Part shown: piece after piece, positions 29,070 through 40,148 of the stretch
Layout of the letters: each line of letters opens with the position of its first letter
How positions within the stretch are numbered: the first letter of the stretch is position 1
From: Allacma fusca
Taxonomy: Eukaryota > Arthropoda > Collembola > Symphypleona > Sminthuridae
Length of the DNA stretch: 64,000 bases
Reading direction: 5' to 3'
Assembly: GCA_947179485.1 (NCBI GenBank)
Contig: OX359245.1
Span: forward strand, 19,393,067-19,457,066
The notes under the pieces: model-generated
The model's input: the letters and a program-made list of their open reading frames with translations, nothing else
Told to the model about the DNA's origin: nothing
The model's database searches: none
Position numbers and translations under genes: made by a program

Positions 29070-30508
29070 TCACTCCTGTTCAGCCACAGCCCAGTAAATA
29101 AACTTGCCATAGTCATCATGGGGATTGATGGTCCACAAGTTGACTTCGTAATGATCCACAGTATTCCGCATCTTTTGTCTCTGCACATACAATCTGTAGA
29201 ACTTCCTCCCAGACGCGGATTCCAGTTCAACACCCAGGCTCAACTCCGAATTTGTATTCATCTCTATGGCAAATCGGCTGCTCGCTGTATTCGCAAAATA
29301 TAATCTCCGGCTGCCACTCGCCACCAAATTAGTGTTCCTATTTTTGATGACAAAGGTCTCCGCATAGTCATCTGCCGCCACGAACCTCCAAAAGTCCGTG
29401 GCATTCTTGGCTTTCATAGTGGCAATATGATTCTCCAAACCGTTGTCCCTCCCTCCGAACTTCCTGTACAGGAATCCTTTATTGAAGGTATTCTGAAGGC
29501 TGATATTCTTCGTGAGGATCCATTGAACCTCCATGGGTAACTTCTCAAATAAACTGTAGTTACATTGGTTCAGGATAGAGTTCGCCAAGCTGAAGATCTC
29601 TCCACCATTGTAAAAATGTCCGTAGTCGGCCATTTCGTGAAAGAGGGTCTCAAATCCACTACATTTCTTCGTTCGGGTAATGAAACGAATGAGCGGGAGA
29701 ATATTTTCCCGTTTCCCCCCATAAGCATCCACAATGATCTGATTCAGAATCACTTGAGTTTTATTATGGTTTTTAATGATTTGTGCCCAAATTTTGTTCA
29801 CACCGATCTCGTTTCGAGCATTGACGTACTCCGAACATTTCAAAATGAGGTCGTTCAGCGTGGAATTCTCTTCCATCCGGGATAACTGAAAAAAATCGAC
29901 AAAATCCTCACAGAACCATCCTCATCCCTTTGATTTTTTTCCACTATCTGCGAGCAGCTCACTCAGATTAAAATTTTAATCTTCTTATTAACTGTAGTCA
30001 TAAAAACGATGCCCTTACCATGTGTGTAATTTTATCAACGGCAGCCACAAAATCCCCGAACTTGTTACTCAAATTGGAAATTAAATTCTCCAGTCGATCC
30101 AATCTGTAATAAAAAAAAGGAAAAACAAAGTAAAACTTTTAATTCTCAATTGCTTCAAGTCTTAAATTCTTTTTACTTGATTTGATCATGATCCTGGACA
30201 ACTGGGGCAATTTCAACGGGACAAGGCTCCAATATAAAATGGGGAAGGAGAGAGATAAAAATGAACCGGAGGATTTTAAAAATGAAGTAAATCATTCTCC
30301 CTGTGGAAATAATGATTAGGACAAAGAAACCGAGTGCGAAAATCATGCTATAATGCTGGGATGAAACTCATGACAAATGACAAATGACAGTATATGAAAT
30401 GTACATTAGGAATTAGATTAGTAGAACGTTAAAGACTCACTTTTCGCCTGAAGTAGTACAATGGAAGCCGATGAGAAATATCAAGAGCGTTAACTTGACA
30501 CAAGCCAT
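29070..30508 (-). CDS. Secreted protein with possible beta-trefoil-like C-terminal half and alternative first exons
   Basis: I do not recognise a named family. Common exons are 30103-30019 and 29885-29070. Two upstream exons both encode signal peptides and both end in phase 2 with AA, so either can join the common exon. The distal one (30508-30441) gives MACVKLTLLIFLIGFHCTTSG; the proximal one (30346-30177) gives MIFALGFFVLIIISTG followed by a second hydrophobic stretch and PVEIAPVVQDHDQIK. Proteins would be 322 or 356 residues. A short coiled-coil (LDRLENLISNLSNKFGDFV) precedes a helical domain. The last 130 residues have repeated short strands (DFWRFVAADDYAETFVIKN and following) that resemble a beta-trefoil; this is inference. 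TATATA at 30,580-30,585 serves the distal exon. Confidence 0.7.
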
Positions 30509-30579
30509 GTTGACGACTGGGAAGAGACTGTGAGACTAAGAATTCAATTGAAAGCTTCCTAATTTACAGGAACGGTTGG

Positions 30580-30585
30580 TATATA
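30580..30585 (-). promoter_or_regulatory. TATA box for the distal first exon of the secreted protein
   Basis: CCTATATACC on the minus strand lies about 72 bases before the distal ATG at 30,508. A CT/GA run at 30,769-30,788 lies a further 185 bases upstream. Confidence 0.55.
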
Positions 30586-32185
30586 GGAGAGGTTCACCGG
30601 GGAAAAATTTGTTTGTGTGTGACATTTCGTAATTGGGCTCGGAGAGTGTTTATATGGCAAGTGCAGAACAATATCTCTTTTTTTTAACTTGACAGCACCA
30701 GTGATTGCATCCAGTGTCAAGTTCTGTTGAGCCGCGTATCATATTATTAGGCTCAGGATGATCTCTCACTCTCTCTCTCTCTCTCTCTTTGTAGTAATTA
30801 CATACGTCCGACGTACGGAATTTTCCAAGAGAAGTTTGCAATGAACACATAATTAATTGGTGTCAGACTCCTAATTGATTTATGCATTTCATTTAATGTA
30901 AATTATGAAATCTCCCTTGTGCCCATTGATACTACGTCCTATTCGGAATGAGTTGACAAATATATACTGAGGTAATGGATTTGCATCCATTATTATACAA
31001 GTTACTTCATAAATCCCATAAATACTCCCGTTAATAAGGTTGCACTTTGTTAGATCTCCTATTGTTGATTTTGTAATAATAAAGCACGAAAACTTGACGA
31101 GATTTATGGGACTGAATAAATAATGATGTAGTGGGAATTAGGCAAAACTCCTTATTTGTGTCTTATTTTAATTATTACAGTGAGAAGGAAAATACAATCA
31201 AGCCATGAACTTTTGTGGGTGCTCTTGTAAGGAAATCTCACTGTATTAAACATGCCTAACGCATATTGACCCAGCGTGAAAGAGAGGACAAGGTTATAGG
31301 ATTAAGATATGAACCAAAATGAAAATCAATAAGTTACTAGTATGTGTACTGCTGGAATATTATGTGTGTATGTTGATGTTGCTGAAGAATAGGTCCTGTG
31401 AAATTCTTGAAAATGCAGAACCCAATGACAAATTATTTTTACTTTTCTGTAAGTAAATATTAATCATTCACATCCGCCTTTTCAAATTTAGCACATATCC
31501 CGTAATTAATTGCAGGGATGATTTTATCCTACGGCTGATGCTATGAGCTTGTGCTTCATTGTACAGCTTTGGAGTATGAATTTAATTGGAGGACCATGTG
31601 GTAGAGTTAATTTTATGGGAAACCCGTGCAGCGCAACCCCTAATAAAAATTATTGTTGCACAGGAGCTAAAAAGTTTAATTGAGGAATTAAATTGCAATC
31701 GTCCACGTAAATTAAAATGTACTACAGGGACATGTGACTAAGTCGTTGGCTAATTGTGAGGACATGTGTGAGTACTTTTACAGTAACGTAGTTCCAAGCA
31801 CAAAAGTTTGGAACTCCTTTCTTTTAAAACAAAAGTCATAATAATCATTAACTTACTACCATGAATATAGATTGGGGGTAAAGTGTGACGCTTTCTTTTG
31901 TACTTGTGACATGTGGTAAAAGCAAGAGAACAGCAACGCAAGAACTTATTATGTACCTATCAATCTGCTTGCCTACACTTTTGTACCATTGTCTGGAACA
32001 ATGTTCTAATTCTCATCAATTTAAAACTTCTTTTTATTTTTATAACTTTCCTCCTGGGATAATTTTTGATACCATAAAATTTTCCAGTTGGAGTACGCTC
32101 CAGACCCATACAAGAACAGAGAGACGTGACTTTTTTCCCACACACTAATCCATACACTAGAACATGTACTCCCGATGTTTTCTTA

Positions 32186-32224
32186 TGAGTTTTATGAGTT
32201 TTATGAGTTTTATGAGTTTTATGA
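32186..32224 (+). repeat. Minisatellite, 10-bp unit TATGAGTTTT
   Basis: About four direct copies of a ten-base unit stand in a row. Confidence 0.85.
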
Positions 32225-33324
32225 TTTTATTTCCTTACGGTAGTTTTTGGGTTTATTTACTACTGTATCGATTTTCATAAGCCTGTTTCAATCGACTACG
32301 AAAACAGGTCACGTATTATGCTCTTGTGAATGGCTATGTTTTATGCTCTTCATTTTCATTCAATTAGTTTTTTTATAAATAATTGCAATAATTTAAAATG
32401 CTCTTCACTTGGACTAAGCTACAAATTGGAAATACGACTCTTGGAAAAGTGGATGTTGTTTTTCAACTAGGGTGGCAAATGATAGGGAACGTTAGAAAAT
32501 CCAATTTATTGAAAATCCCTGCAACCTGTAATGATATTACAGGTATTTTATAAAAGTAAGAGGATACAGATCAACAATTGTTTTATTTGTTCCAATTAAT
32601 TATGGAAATAAATGGAACGAGGTTTACTTCAATTTTCCCAATTTTGGGCTCTATTTGTAAGGCCAAGGCCATGTTGGCCCCGTCCTGAACACTTCCCAGG
32701 ACGTTTGCCAGTGACAAATGAGTACGCCCGTGACGCTGTAACTTAAAGAACATTCGCGGCGAATATGAAAGAATTGAAGGAAGGTTAACTGGAAATTGGA
32801 AGGTTCAGATTCAGAAGGTTGGTGTTGGTGCCGTTGGTTTGTTGATTCGTTGATTGGGGCTTAAATTATTGCAGGTTCTTAGAATTGCATTGGAAGTTAA
32901 ATTGAAAGAAATTTTACGATTGCAAATGGACTCCGTTACAAAGTTAAAGTTCCAGTAATATTTTACAAGGGATTATGACGACTTAGAATTCTATCGCAAT
33001 ATCCAGAAGACAATTAAACGAAAAAGGTTTTGAATCTCTTTATTCTTCTCCCTATTTTTAATCGTTGTTAGTTCATAAGTTGCATTTAAGATTGAAGCAT
33101 TTACATCCAATTACGAGGTTAAGAAATAATTTAAAGTAAAATTAATTGATAGGGAAATGTATATAAACATATATACTTGTATGCAAATGATGATATTGGA
33201 TTATTTTAATATTGTGTAATACCTGTATTATATTTTTTTGATAAGTACTAAAGAATTAAATTTCAGTGATTGATATTTTTGGAATAACTGTAGAAGTGCC
33301 TGCCAGCCGTAATCGATTTGAAGG

Positions 33325-36131
33325 ATGGAAGAAGTAACAGAATCATGTCCGGGTGGACAAACCCAACTTTCAGCGGATGATATTTTGAACGAGCTGTTTA
33401 CGGAATTGGGTTCGAAGAAGCCCACTGACAGCATTGCTGATTTCCTGGGCAGTCCGATGAAGAAAAAGAAGAAGCATAAAGAGAAAGAGAAAAAGAAGGG
33501 GAAGGAGAAGGATAAGGATAAAAAGAAGAAGCTCAAATCTAAAAAGAAAAAAGAGTTGAAGCAGTCCAAAAAAGTGAAAAGTAAGGTTGAGGACAGTGGT
33601 GTGGAGAGCGTTCCCGTTCCAGCGAAGAAATTGAAGCTTGAGAAAAAATCCCATTCTGATAAGTCAGCCAAAAAATGTGGTCAGAAAGACGCCTATGATT
33701 TGGAAGACGGTGAAATTAAAGATAAACCCCGGAGTTCGAAAAAGCGAAAATATTCAGTTGTAGATGACGATAATCCGGAGGACTTGTACTACGAGCAGCG
33801 GCACACATCACCATCGTTTGATGCAGGTCATTTATCTACTAAACGCCGCCGTAGCAGAAGTGCGGAATTTAGAGATGATTGTAAAGATAAAGGTCGAAGT
33901 CTTTCCAGCAAATATTTGTACAATCATGATGATAAAGAGCCTGATGGGAAGCACGTGGATAACCGGAACCACGACAAGTACTCTCCTCCACGCCGGAATG
34001 AGTTTGATAAAAATTATAGTAATGACGGTAATTACGAAAAGAGTTACAACCGAAACTACGACAGAAGTTCTGATAAGAATCACGGTGTGCATTATGAACG
34101 TAAAGATTCTGAGTATAGAAATTATGATAGAGGTTCGTCGCCTTCTAGAAGCTACGATGAGCGACGGTATGAGCCTCAGTCCAGGAGTTCAAATTATAGA
34201 AAACCCTACAATTCTGGTTATGAGGGTGACCATTTTAGGCGAAGAAATTATGATAGGCAATCAAGATCGCGGTCTAGACCGCGAAATGCAGCCGATGTAA
34301 TTGACAAAGCGAAACTTCTGGAAATTGCTCGTCGCAATGCGACTTTGCTAATGAAAAAAGGCGTGCTTCCAACAGACATTTTCTCGAAGGATCAGATCAT
34401 GGCAATCAAAGCAGGGGGTAAAAGTGTGGAGGAATTAACTTCTTACTGTAGGCGTTTAGCCCGTAAAGATGCGAGAGGAGAGGACGATGTGGCCAGTGGG
34501 AATGAATCTGAAACGGGTGAACACGAACACTTCATTCATCATCCATTTGTCGTCAAGGAGCGTCCCATGCCTCAAATTACATTGAACATTCGAAATGCCA
34601 TTCCATTGCCTGTTCGAACTCCCCAGGAATTAGCAATAGAAAATGCTGTTAGAAAAAGTCAATTTCCTGTTTCCAGTGGATGTCAACATAGATTTAAAGA
34701 ACTGGAATGGAAAGAAGTGGAACCGGATGATGAAAAGAATAAGGATAAAAAGACTAAGACAGAAACAGTTGCTGAAGATTCCAAACCTGTGGGGGCTGTT
34801 GTGCCATTAGTTCATTCAAATATCATAGAAACTACTGCTTCTGCAGTTGTCGCGGACGAGAGTCAAGCTGAAAAAGGCAAGGATACTGGGATATCTTTGG
34901 AACCTCCAGAACTTCCTCAGGTTGATATTGGCTCCGTTATTTCCGCGAGATTGAAAGCCATGAGAACCTTGAAGGATAATCCTGACTCGGAAGATGCTAA
35001 AAAGGAACTGGAAAATGCACTTGTAGAGGTATCTATGCAATCTTTGGGTACTATCAACTTCAAGTAATTACAATAGGAACACGATTAATTTTAGTTGCTG
35101 TAAATGGATGTAGATGAAACTTGGCAGAGAACTAGTCCACTCTATGAATTGATTAGTAGAGAGTCGATCCCTTCCTGACATGTCGATCACTCATAAAAAA
35201 TGTTAACTAGTAACTGAGATGGGTTGTATTTGATCTAAAAGTAGCTTAATATAACTTTTACTGAATCTATATGTGTACCACTTTGCCAGGTTTGATCGCA
35301 GTCCATTTTTAGCTAATATGTCTTGAATTCTACGTGAACTTTTTATAAGGATTTCTAAAATACTATAGATGGACCAATGGGCACAAGCAAAAGCGTTGGA
35401 ACCCAAATTCCTAAGCGTTTCGGAGCTCCAGACCGGACCTCAAGCTTGGGCCAAGAGGGACCAACTGAAGAACGCAAAAGAAGTTGCCAGTGGGATGGGT
35501 ATGCATCTGTTACAAAAAATGGGATGGCGACCTGGAGAAGGACTTGGGAAAAATAAGGAAGGAACAACACAACCATTGGCTTTGGACGTGAAAACGGATA
35601 AAAAAGGCTTGTCTTCGCAGGCAGATCTCAGAATCAAAGGACCTCAAGCAAATATCGGCATGCTTTACGACCTGAGTGGTAATTTTGAGTTATTAGAATC
35701 ACTTCTGGTTTAGCTGTTTTTCCGTTTCATTAAATATTGCTTTTGCAAACTTTTAAATTGCTTTCAAGGGATATGTGATTTGTCTAGGTAAACACCCTGT
35801 GTCAGCTCTTATGGAATTATGCACCAAACGGCGGTGGGGACCACCAGCCTTTGAGTTATGCTTTGAACATGGTCCTGCACATCAGAAATCATTCGTGTAT
35901 AAAGTAACCGTCAATGGAGTGGAATACCAACCCTGTATAGCTACAAATAATAAAAAATTAGCTAAAGCAAATGCAGCCGCATTTTGTTTACAATCTTTAG
36001 GACTCTTAAAATGCAACCCTTCACCAAATCCAGCTGAAACATTGCAGACCGTTCAGCCTATAACAACAGAAGTTGCTGGTATAAAAATGGTGTCGTCACA
36101 TCTTTTGCAGACAGTACCCAATAACCCCTAA
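33325..36131 (+). CDS. Son: SON splicing cofactor homologue (3 exons, 785 aa)
   Basis: SON is a nuclear-speckle protein that supports splicing of weak introns. Exons are 33325-35028, 35369-35678 and 35788-36131, with phases 0 and 1. The N-terminal part has LSADDILNELFTELG and a long Lys/Glu-rich tract. Residues about 130-320 are rich in Arg, Ser, Tyr, Asn and Asp. The block conserved in SON, DVIDKAKLLEIARRNATLL, starts near residue 323. The G-patch (MGMHLLQKMGWRPGEGLGK) is near residues 612-635. The dsRNA-binding domain (GKHPVSALMELCTKRRW) begins near residue 671. Order and splice sites match vertebrate SON, but the protein is much shorter because the vertebrate repeat region is missing, as expected in insects. 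Retaining the first intron would add 13 residues and stop before the G-patch. Confidence 0.93.
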
Positions 36132-37075
36132 GTCAATAGTAATTATTTGTTATACTTATACCTACAATTATTTTTGGAAAACTCCATATGTTAGACTTTC
36201 TCTAAATACTGAAGAGGGTTTCCTTTTCATTGAAATTGTGAGAATATTTCATAGTTTGTTCTGTCAGAAGTTCCTTATATTTTTATTAAATTGTTTTCGC
36301 GTAGTCTTGAAGATATTGTTATTAAAGCTACACTTCGTGCGTCGGTACTTTTTAGCATAATATACTTATGATATGTATTTATTTGCATTATAATTGCATT
36401 CCTAGTAGTGGACTAGAAATTGCGTTCAGAAAAAAATGCAATTTTTTAACCGATGTAGCTCATACGGTGATACCCATTAACCAACACTAGTCTACAATAG
36501 TTAAGTACACATTACATTCAACATAAAAACATTAAATATCTGAATGAAAGAAACAGTCATTTTACGAGGATCTGAAGTTTATTAATGTATCTCAGAAATA
36601 ACCATAAAACATAGAAGGAAAGTCCTTAAAAAGCAATTTAATTAAGCAAGTCGCTTCATTAAATCCATGCTAAACAGTAATCAATAAATTAAATACAGAG
36701 TAAAATTTTAGTCAAACATTTTACAGCTGTAAGAGTTTTATACTAATTAAGTACACAATTAATTTCAAAGGCTTCTCCAGACGTAATTATATTTCCAGCT
36801 CAACTCCACCCAACAATACCAGAACAGAACAGAACGCTGGTAATTGATCCTCTATACTTTTGACTTCATGTGTTATGATTACCGCCAGTTAATGCATTCA
36901 AGATATAATCAAAATTTTAGACGAATACTTATAATAATTTTATCGTACGAACAGCTTATTGCATTACGATTCTAAAAATATGCGTTTTTATACACAACGA
37001 ATTAAAAATATCACAGTTGGCATTATTACATTCACATTCATATTATTTCGGAATCCCTGGATATGCACTGTAATT
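36132..37075. other. 3' flanks of SON and SAYSD1, no gene
   Basis: This tail-to-tail interval is AT-rich with several AATAAA-like signals. No reading frame of note was seen. Confidence 0.5.
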
Positions 37076-37597
37076 TCAATGTCCAGCCAGCCCACCAAAC
37101 AAAAGTTGTCTCTCCAACTGTTCAGCCTTCAGAGTTCCATCGATCGCTTCACAATTCTCATTAAAAACGGAATAGGCACTTTTTTCTCCCTTCTTCTTTT
37201 TCTTCCGAGTGCTGGTACTTGCATAAATAAACCACAAAGCAGTAACACAAAAATATACAGCACCGAACCCGATTTTCACAAATCCAATATATGCAAACAG
37301 CCACATCAAAAACTTCAAGAACAACATCATCATTTTATATTTTTTCGAATGCTCCTCCGGACTCTCTTCTTCCTCAGAAAGATTCTCTTCAGATGTCGAT
37401 GATGACATGCCTGGAGATAGGAGCTCAGTTTGATCCTTTGCTTCTTCTACATCACGAACTTCGTCCGAATCAGGCAAAACCGCGGCTGAGATTCTCCCAG
37501 TGACTTTATCCCAAGCATTTTGTATACTTTCCTTCATCTTCGCTGACCTCTCGTCCGCAATCTTCTTCCGTCGATACTTCAGCAACTCAGATTCCAT
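37076..37597 (-). CDS. SAYSD1: SAYSvFN domain protein 1 (SAYSD1) homologue, 173 aa
   Basis: SAYSD1 sits in the ER membrane, where it binds ribosomes and the UFM1 system to help clear stalled translocation products. The protein opens with a basic helical segment (LLKYRRKKIADERSAK), then an acidic linker. A hydrophobic region of one or two membrane passes spans about residues 88-127 (MMMLFLKFLMWLFAYIGF and FCVTALWFIYAS). The family signature follows: KSAYSVFNENCEAIDGTLKAEQLERQL, residues about 138-165, with SAYSVFN diagnostic. It is a single exon and close to the usual length. It converges with SON. Confidence 0.93.
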   Translation of the reverse strand: MESELLKYRRKKIADERSAKMKESIQNAWDKVTGRISAAVLPDSDEVRDVEEAKDQTELLSPGMSSSTSEENLSEEEESPEEHSKKYKMMMLFLKFLMWLFAYIGFVKIGFGAVYFCVTALWFIYASTSTRKKKKKGEKSAYSVFNENCEAIDGTLKAEQLERQLLFGGLAGH

Positions 37598-38504
37598 TCT
37601 TTTCCAATCAACAGTCTATTGAACGGATTTCATTTCCAGACAAATATTTCCCCGATGCAATTCTTGCAATTGTATGTACTTCTTGCATATACTAAAATGT
37701 AATTTAAAATAATTGAATTAATTCATTATATGTCTGGAGCAAATTTTGTAATTAAGGCAATTACTAGTAACTGACAATGATAATAAAACCAAATTAATAC
37801 TTACCAAATTCCGTGATATTATTTGTTATTATTAGCTTATTATGAGCTATTATCACCTTTAAATGATTAAAATGGCATAATGTGATGTGCTATTGTGGCT
37901 AAATAATAATGTAATTAATATTTAACAAAATAAGGCAAAATATGGAACTACCGTAGGCTTTTTATAAATAATTACTATTAAAATTCAACGAAACTCTACC
38001 ACCTACCTAATGTGACGTTGACGTGTCTTCGTCCTACTTCATTGCAGGCAAAATCTAAATACAAGTCACAATTTTGAAGTAATTAACCGGGAAATTTAAT
38101 TTCAATGTAGCATGTGTTTTTTTAGCAGTTGATCAGCCGTCATCCCACTCAAGATGGTTCGAATTGGCCGAAAATATTCTAAAAGAAACAAAAAAAAAAA
38201 ACATCTTGTGTTTCCAAAAATACATTCAAAAGCTTTCAATAGCTTCCGATAAAAAGCCCAGCGGTTCTCAAAAATTTTCTCAAAACTAGTTTCATTATTC
38301 TTGTATCTACTAAAAACTTTATTTGAAGTACTTGAGTGCTAATTACAGATGATTTTTTACAATATTTTTTAGCTTACATGAGTTTGAATAAGGGACAACA
38401 CAACGTGTATGTATGTACTGCATATTATTTATTTTCCAGGCTATTTGTATATTAGGTTAGTAAGAGTTTTTGGGGAGTTAAATGTTCATGCCACTAATTG
38501 ACTC
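37598..38504. other. Intergenic, no gene recognised
   Basis: This AT-rich stretch lies between SAYSD1 and the TPR protein gene, both on the minus strand. Nothing beyond presumed promoter and 3' flank could be supported. Confidence 0.45.
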
Positions 38505-38975
38505 CTATAGAAATGAACTGTCCTTTTTTGGGGTTTCAGAAGCATCTGTTTGAAGATCACCAGCGCCTAACTCTTTTGTAGTTTTTTCTGGTTTATCGAA
38601 CCTTCCGGCGGATTTCCAACTGTCGTTTAGTTGCCGATCAATTTCCTCCCAGCCCTTAAAAGTTTTAAATAATGCTCCAAAGTTGATTTTATTTTGAGAC
38701 TCTTGAGGGCTATGAACAGAGCGCTCAAATTCTTGAATGTGGTCGAAACATCCAGGGAAAGTAGCTTTGGCTTCTCTAATGCAATCAGCGTACTCAGTGT
38801 TTTTGTTCAATTTTAAAAGGCATCTGGCTCGGAGCAATCTTGCCCGAAGGCTAAACTGAGGAAATTCCAGAATTTTATCACAGACTGGTAGAGCCTCCTT
38901 GTACTTCTCTTGAGCCACTAAATATAAAACATGGTTGCTTAACCCAGTGAAACTAGTTTTATCGGTGGGCTTCAT
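38505..38975 (-). CDS. Small TPR-like protein (156 aa), family unknown
   Basis: The first 95 residues form helical pairs of TPR character: LSNHVLYLVAQEKYKEALPVCDKIL, then SLRARLLRARCLLKLNK and a third helix with FPGCFDHIQEF. The rest is polar and probably disordered. Such proteins act as peptide-binding adaptors, but no partner can be named. It reads as a single exon from MKPTDKTSF to stop. It is divergent from WDR89, 1.2 kb away. Confidence 0.65.
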   Translation of the reverse strand: MKPTDKTSFTGLSNHVLYLVAQEKYKEALPVCDKILEFPQFSLRARLLRARCLLKLNKNTEYADCIREAKATFPGCFDHIQEFERSVHSPQESQNKINFGALFKTFKGWEEIDRQLNDSWKSAGRFDKPEKTTKELGAGDLQTDASETPKKDSSFL

Positions 38976-40148
38976 TTTTTGTAAATTTTCTGCAAATTAA
39001 AGCATCCAACTCTGTACAACACGCATTAATAATAATTACAATTTATGTATTGAATTCCAGGAGGCTATGGAGGAGCTTAATGGATTATGACTTTGAAAAC
39101 ACGATGATCATTTAGCTTTCCCAACATCCCAACGCGGAATATGCCCAGGAAATAATGCAATCATAAACGTATAATTTAAAAGTTTCAGGATTTACTGTAA
39201 GCTGTACCTTTAACTGTAGGCCACATTACAAAGTCGCTTGTTTTTTTGCCAAAATTATAAAGATTTGGCACCTCACATTTAACTCAATATTAATTTAGAA
39301 ATTCCTTTTTATAAGGCAAAAACAACTTATAACAAAAAAATGAGTATTTACAAGTTTTCTATGTAATTACTCCCTGTCACAATTTAGAAACCCCTGTAAC
39401 AAAATCAAAATTTAATTCGGGGTTACCACGACGATTGAACCAATTCGCCATTCCCAACTGAATTTCCGGTATCTCGTTTCTTTTGTACCCCGGATCTACC
39501 AAGTTCGGGGGTTTTAAGTGAGAGTTAGAGCCTAAAGATTAATTTTATTTAATTATTGTTGTCGGAAAAATGGATGTTCCTAGTTTCTCTTGGAATTAGT
39601 TACATAATAGGCTGATATAGAGAAGCTAATCATTCGCTATATGAGTATGTAGTTGAATATTTTAACAGGTAGTGTCGGCTAATTTAAACAAATTTACTTC
39701 CATTATTGACTCACTTGTAGCTGTAGCTTTTGCTTGTCGTGCTTGTAGCAGCTGTCTTCGAGAACGTGGAGTGGGGTATGAGAATTTACACGGGGATGTC
39801 ACATCTGAATTTCGAAATTCTTAATTCTTACAAGGATTTTCAATAATACCTCATTCAGTGATTTCAGTTCACGAAAAATCGAATAATACTCAACCTTCCT
39901 TCTTTTTATATAACAGGTAATTAATTTGTATTCTTGTTGGTTAAGGTTTCTTGGGAAATTGTTTTTACTAATTTAAGATCCAACGCGCGCGCTATTGTTT
40001 ACAAATGTTATTGTGTTTACAAAAAGTACTGTTTACAAAAAACATCTTGATAAAAGGTTATGTTTACAAAATGTTGTGTTTACATTTTGCATTAGTGGCT
40101 CACTCCGTGGAAAGAGAATTTAGCAGATTGAGTATTCATCAGAATTCA
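38976..40148. other. Divergent promoter region between TPR gene and WDR89
   Basis: No gene was seen. The WDR89-proximal end holds five TGTTTAC motifs between 39,996 and 40,083, and an alternating CG run (CGCGCGCG, near 39,984). Confidence 0.5.
39996..40083 (+). promoter_or_regulatory. Cluster of five TGTTTAC (forkhead-type) sites
   Basis: TGTTTAC starts at 39,996, 40,014, 40,030, 40,061 and 40,077, all in the same orientation, and most are followed by AAA. TGTTTAC is the core recognised by forkhead factors, and the first copy, TTGTTTAC, is the classical FOXO element. The cluster lies 66-153 bases before the WDR89 start codon. Confidence 0.5.

Larger units (their letters stand above)
30509..33324. 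other. Intergenic, no gene recognised
   Basis: This region separates the divergent secreted protein and SON genes. It holds a CT microsatellite (30,769-30,788) and a short tandem repeat of about ten bases (TATGAGTTTT, four copies near 32,186-32,224). A short signal-peptide-like frame at 31,320-31,448 is discussed under rejected items. No other coding signal was found. Confidence 0.5.

Noticed and set aside
31320-31448. Short frame beginning MKINKLLVCVLLEYYVC, signal-peptide-like and ending at a GTAAGT donor
   Set aside because: Possible acceptors give only a few more residues before a stop, and no promoter signal or homology was seen.
40005-40148. Upstream in-frame extension of WDR89
   Set aside because: It would code across the five TGTTTAC motifs and has no resemblance to WDR89 proteins.
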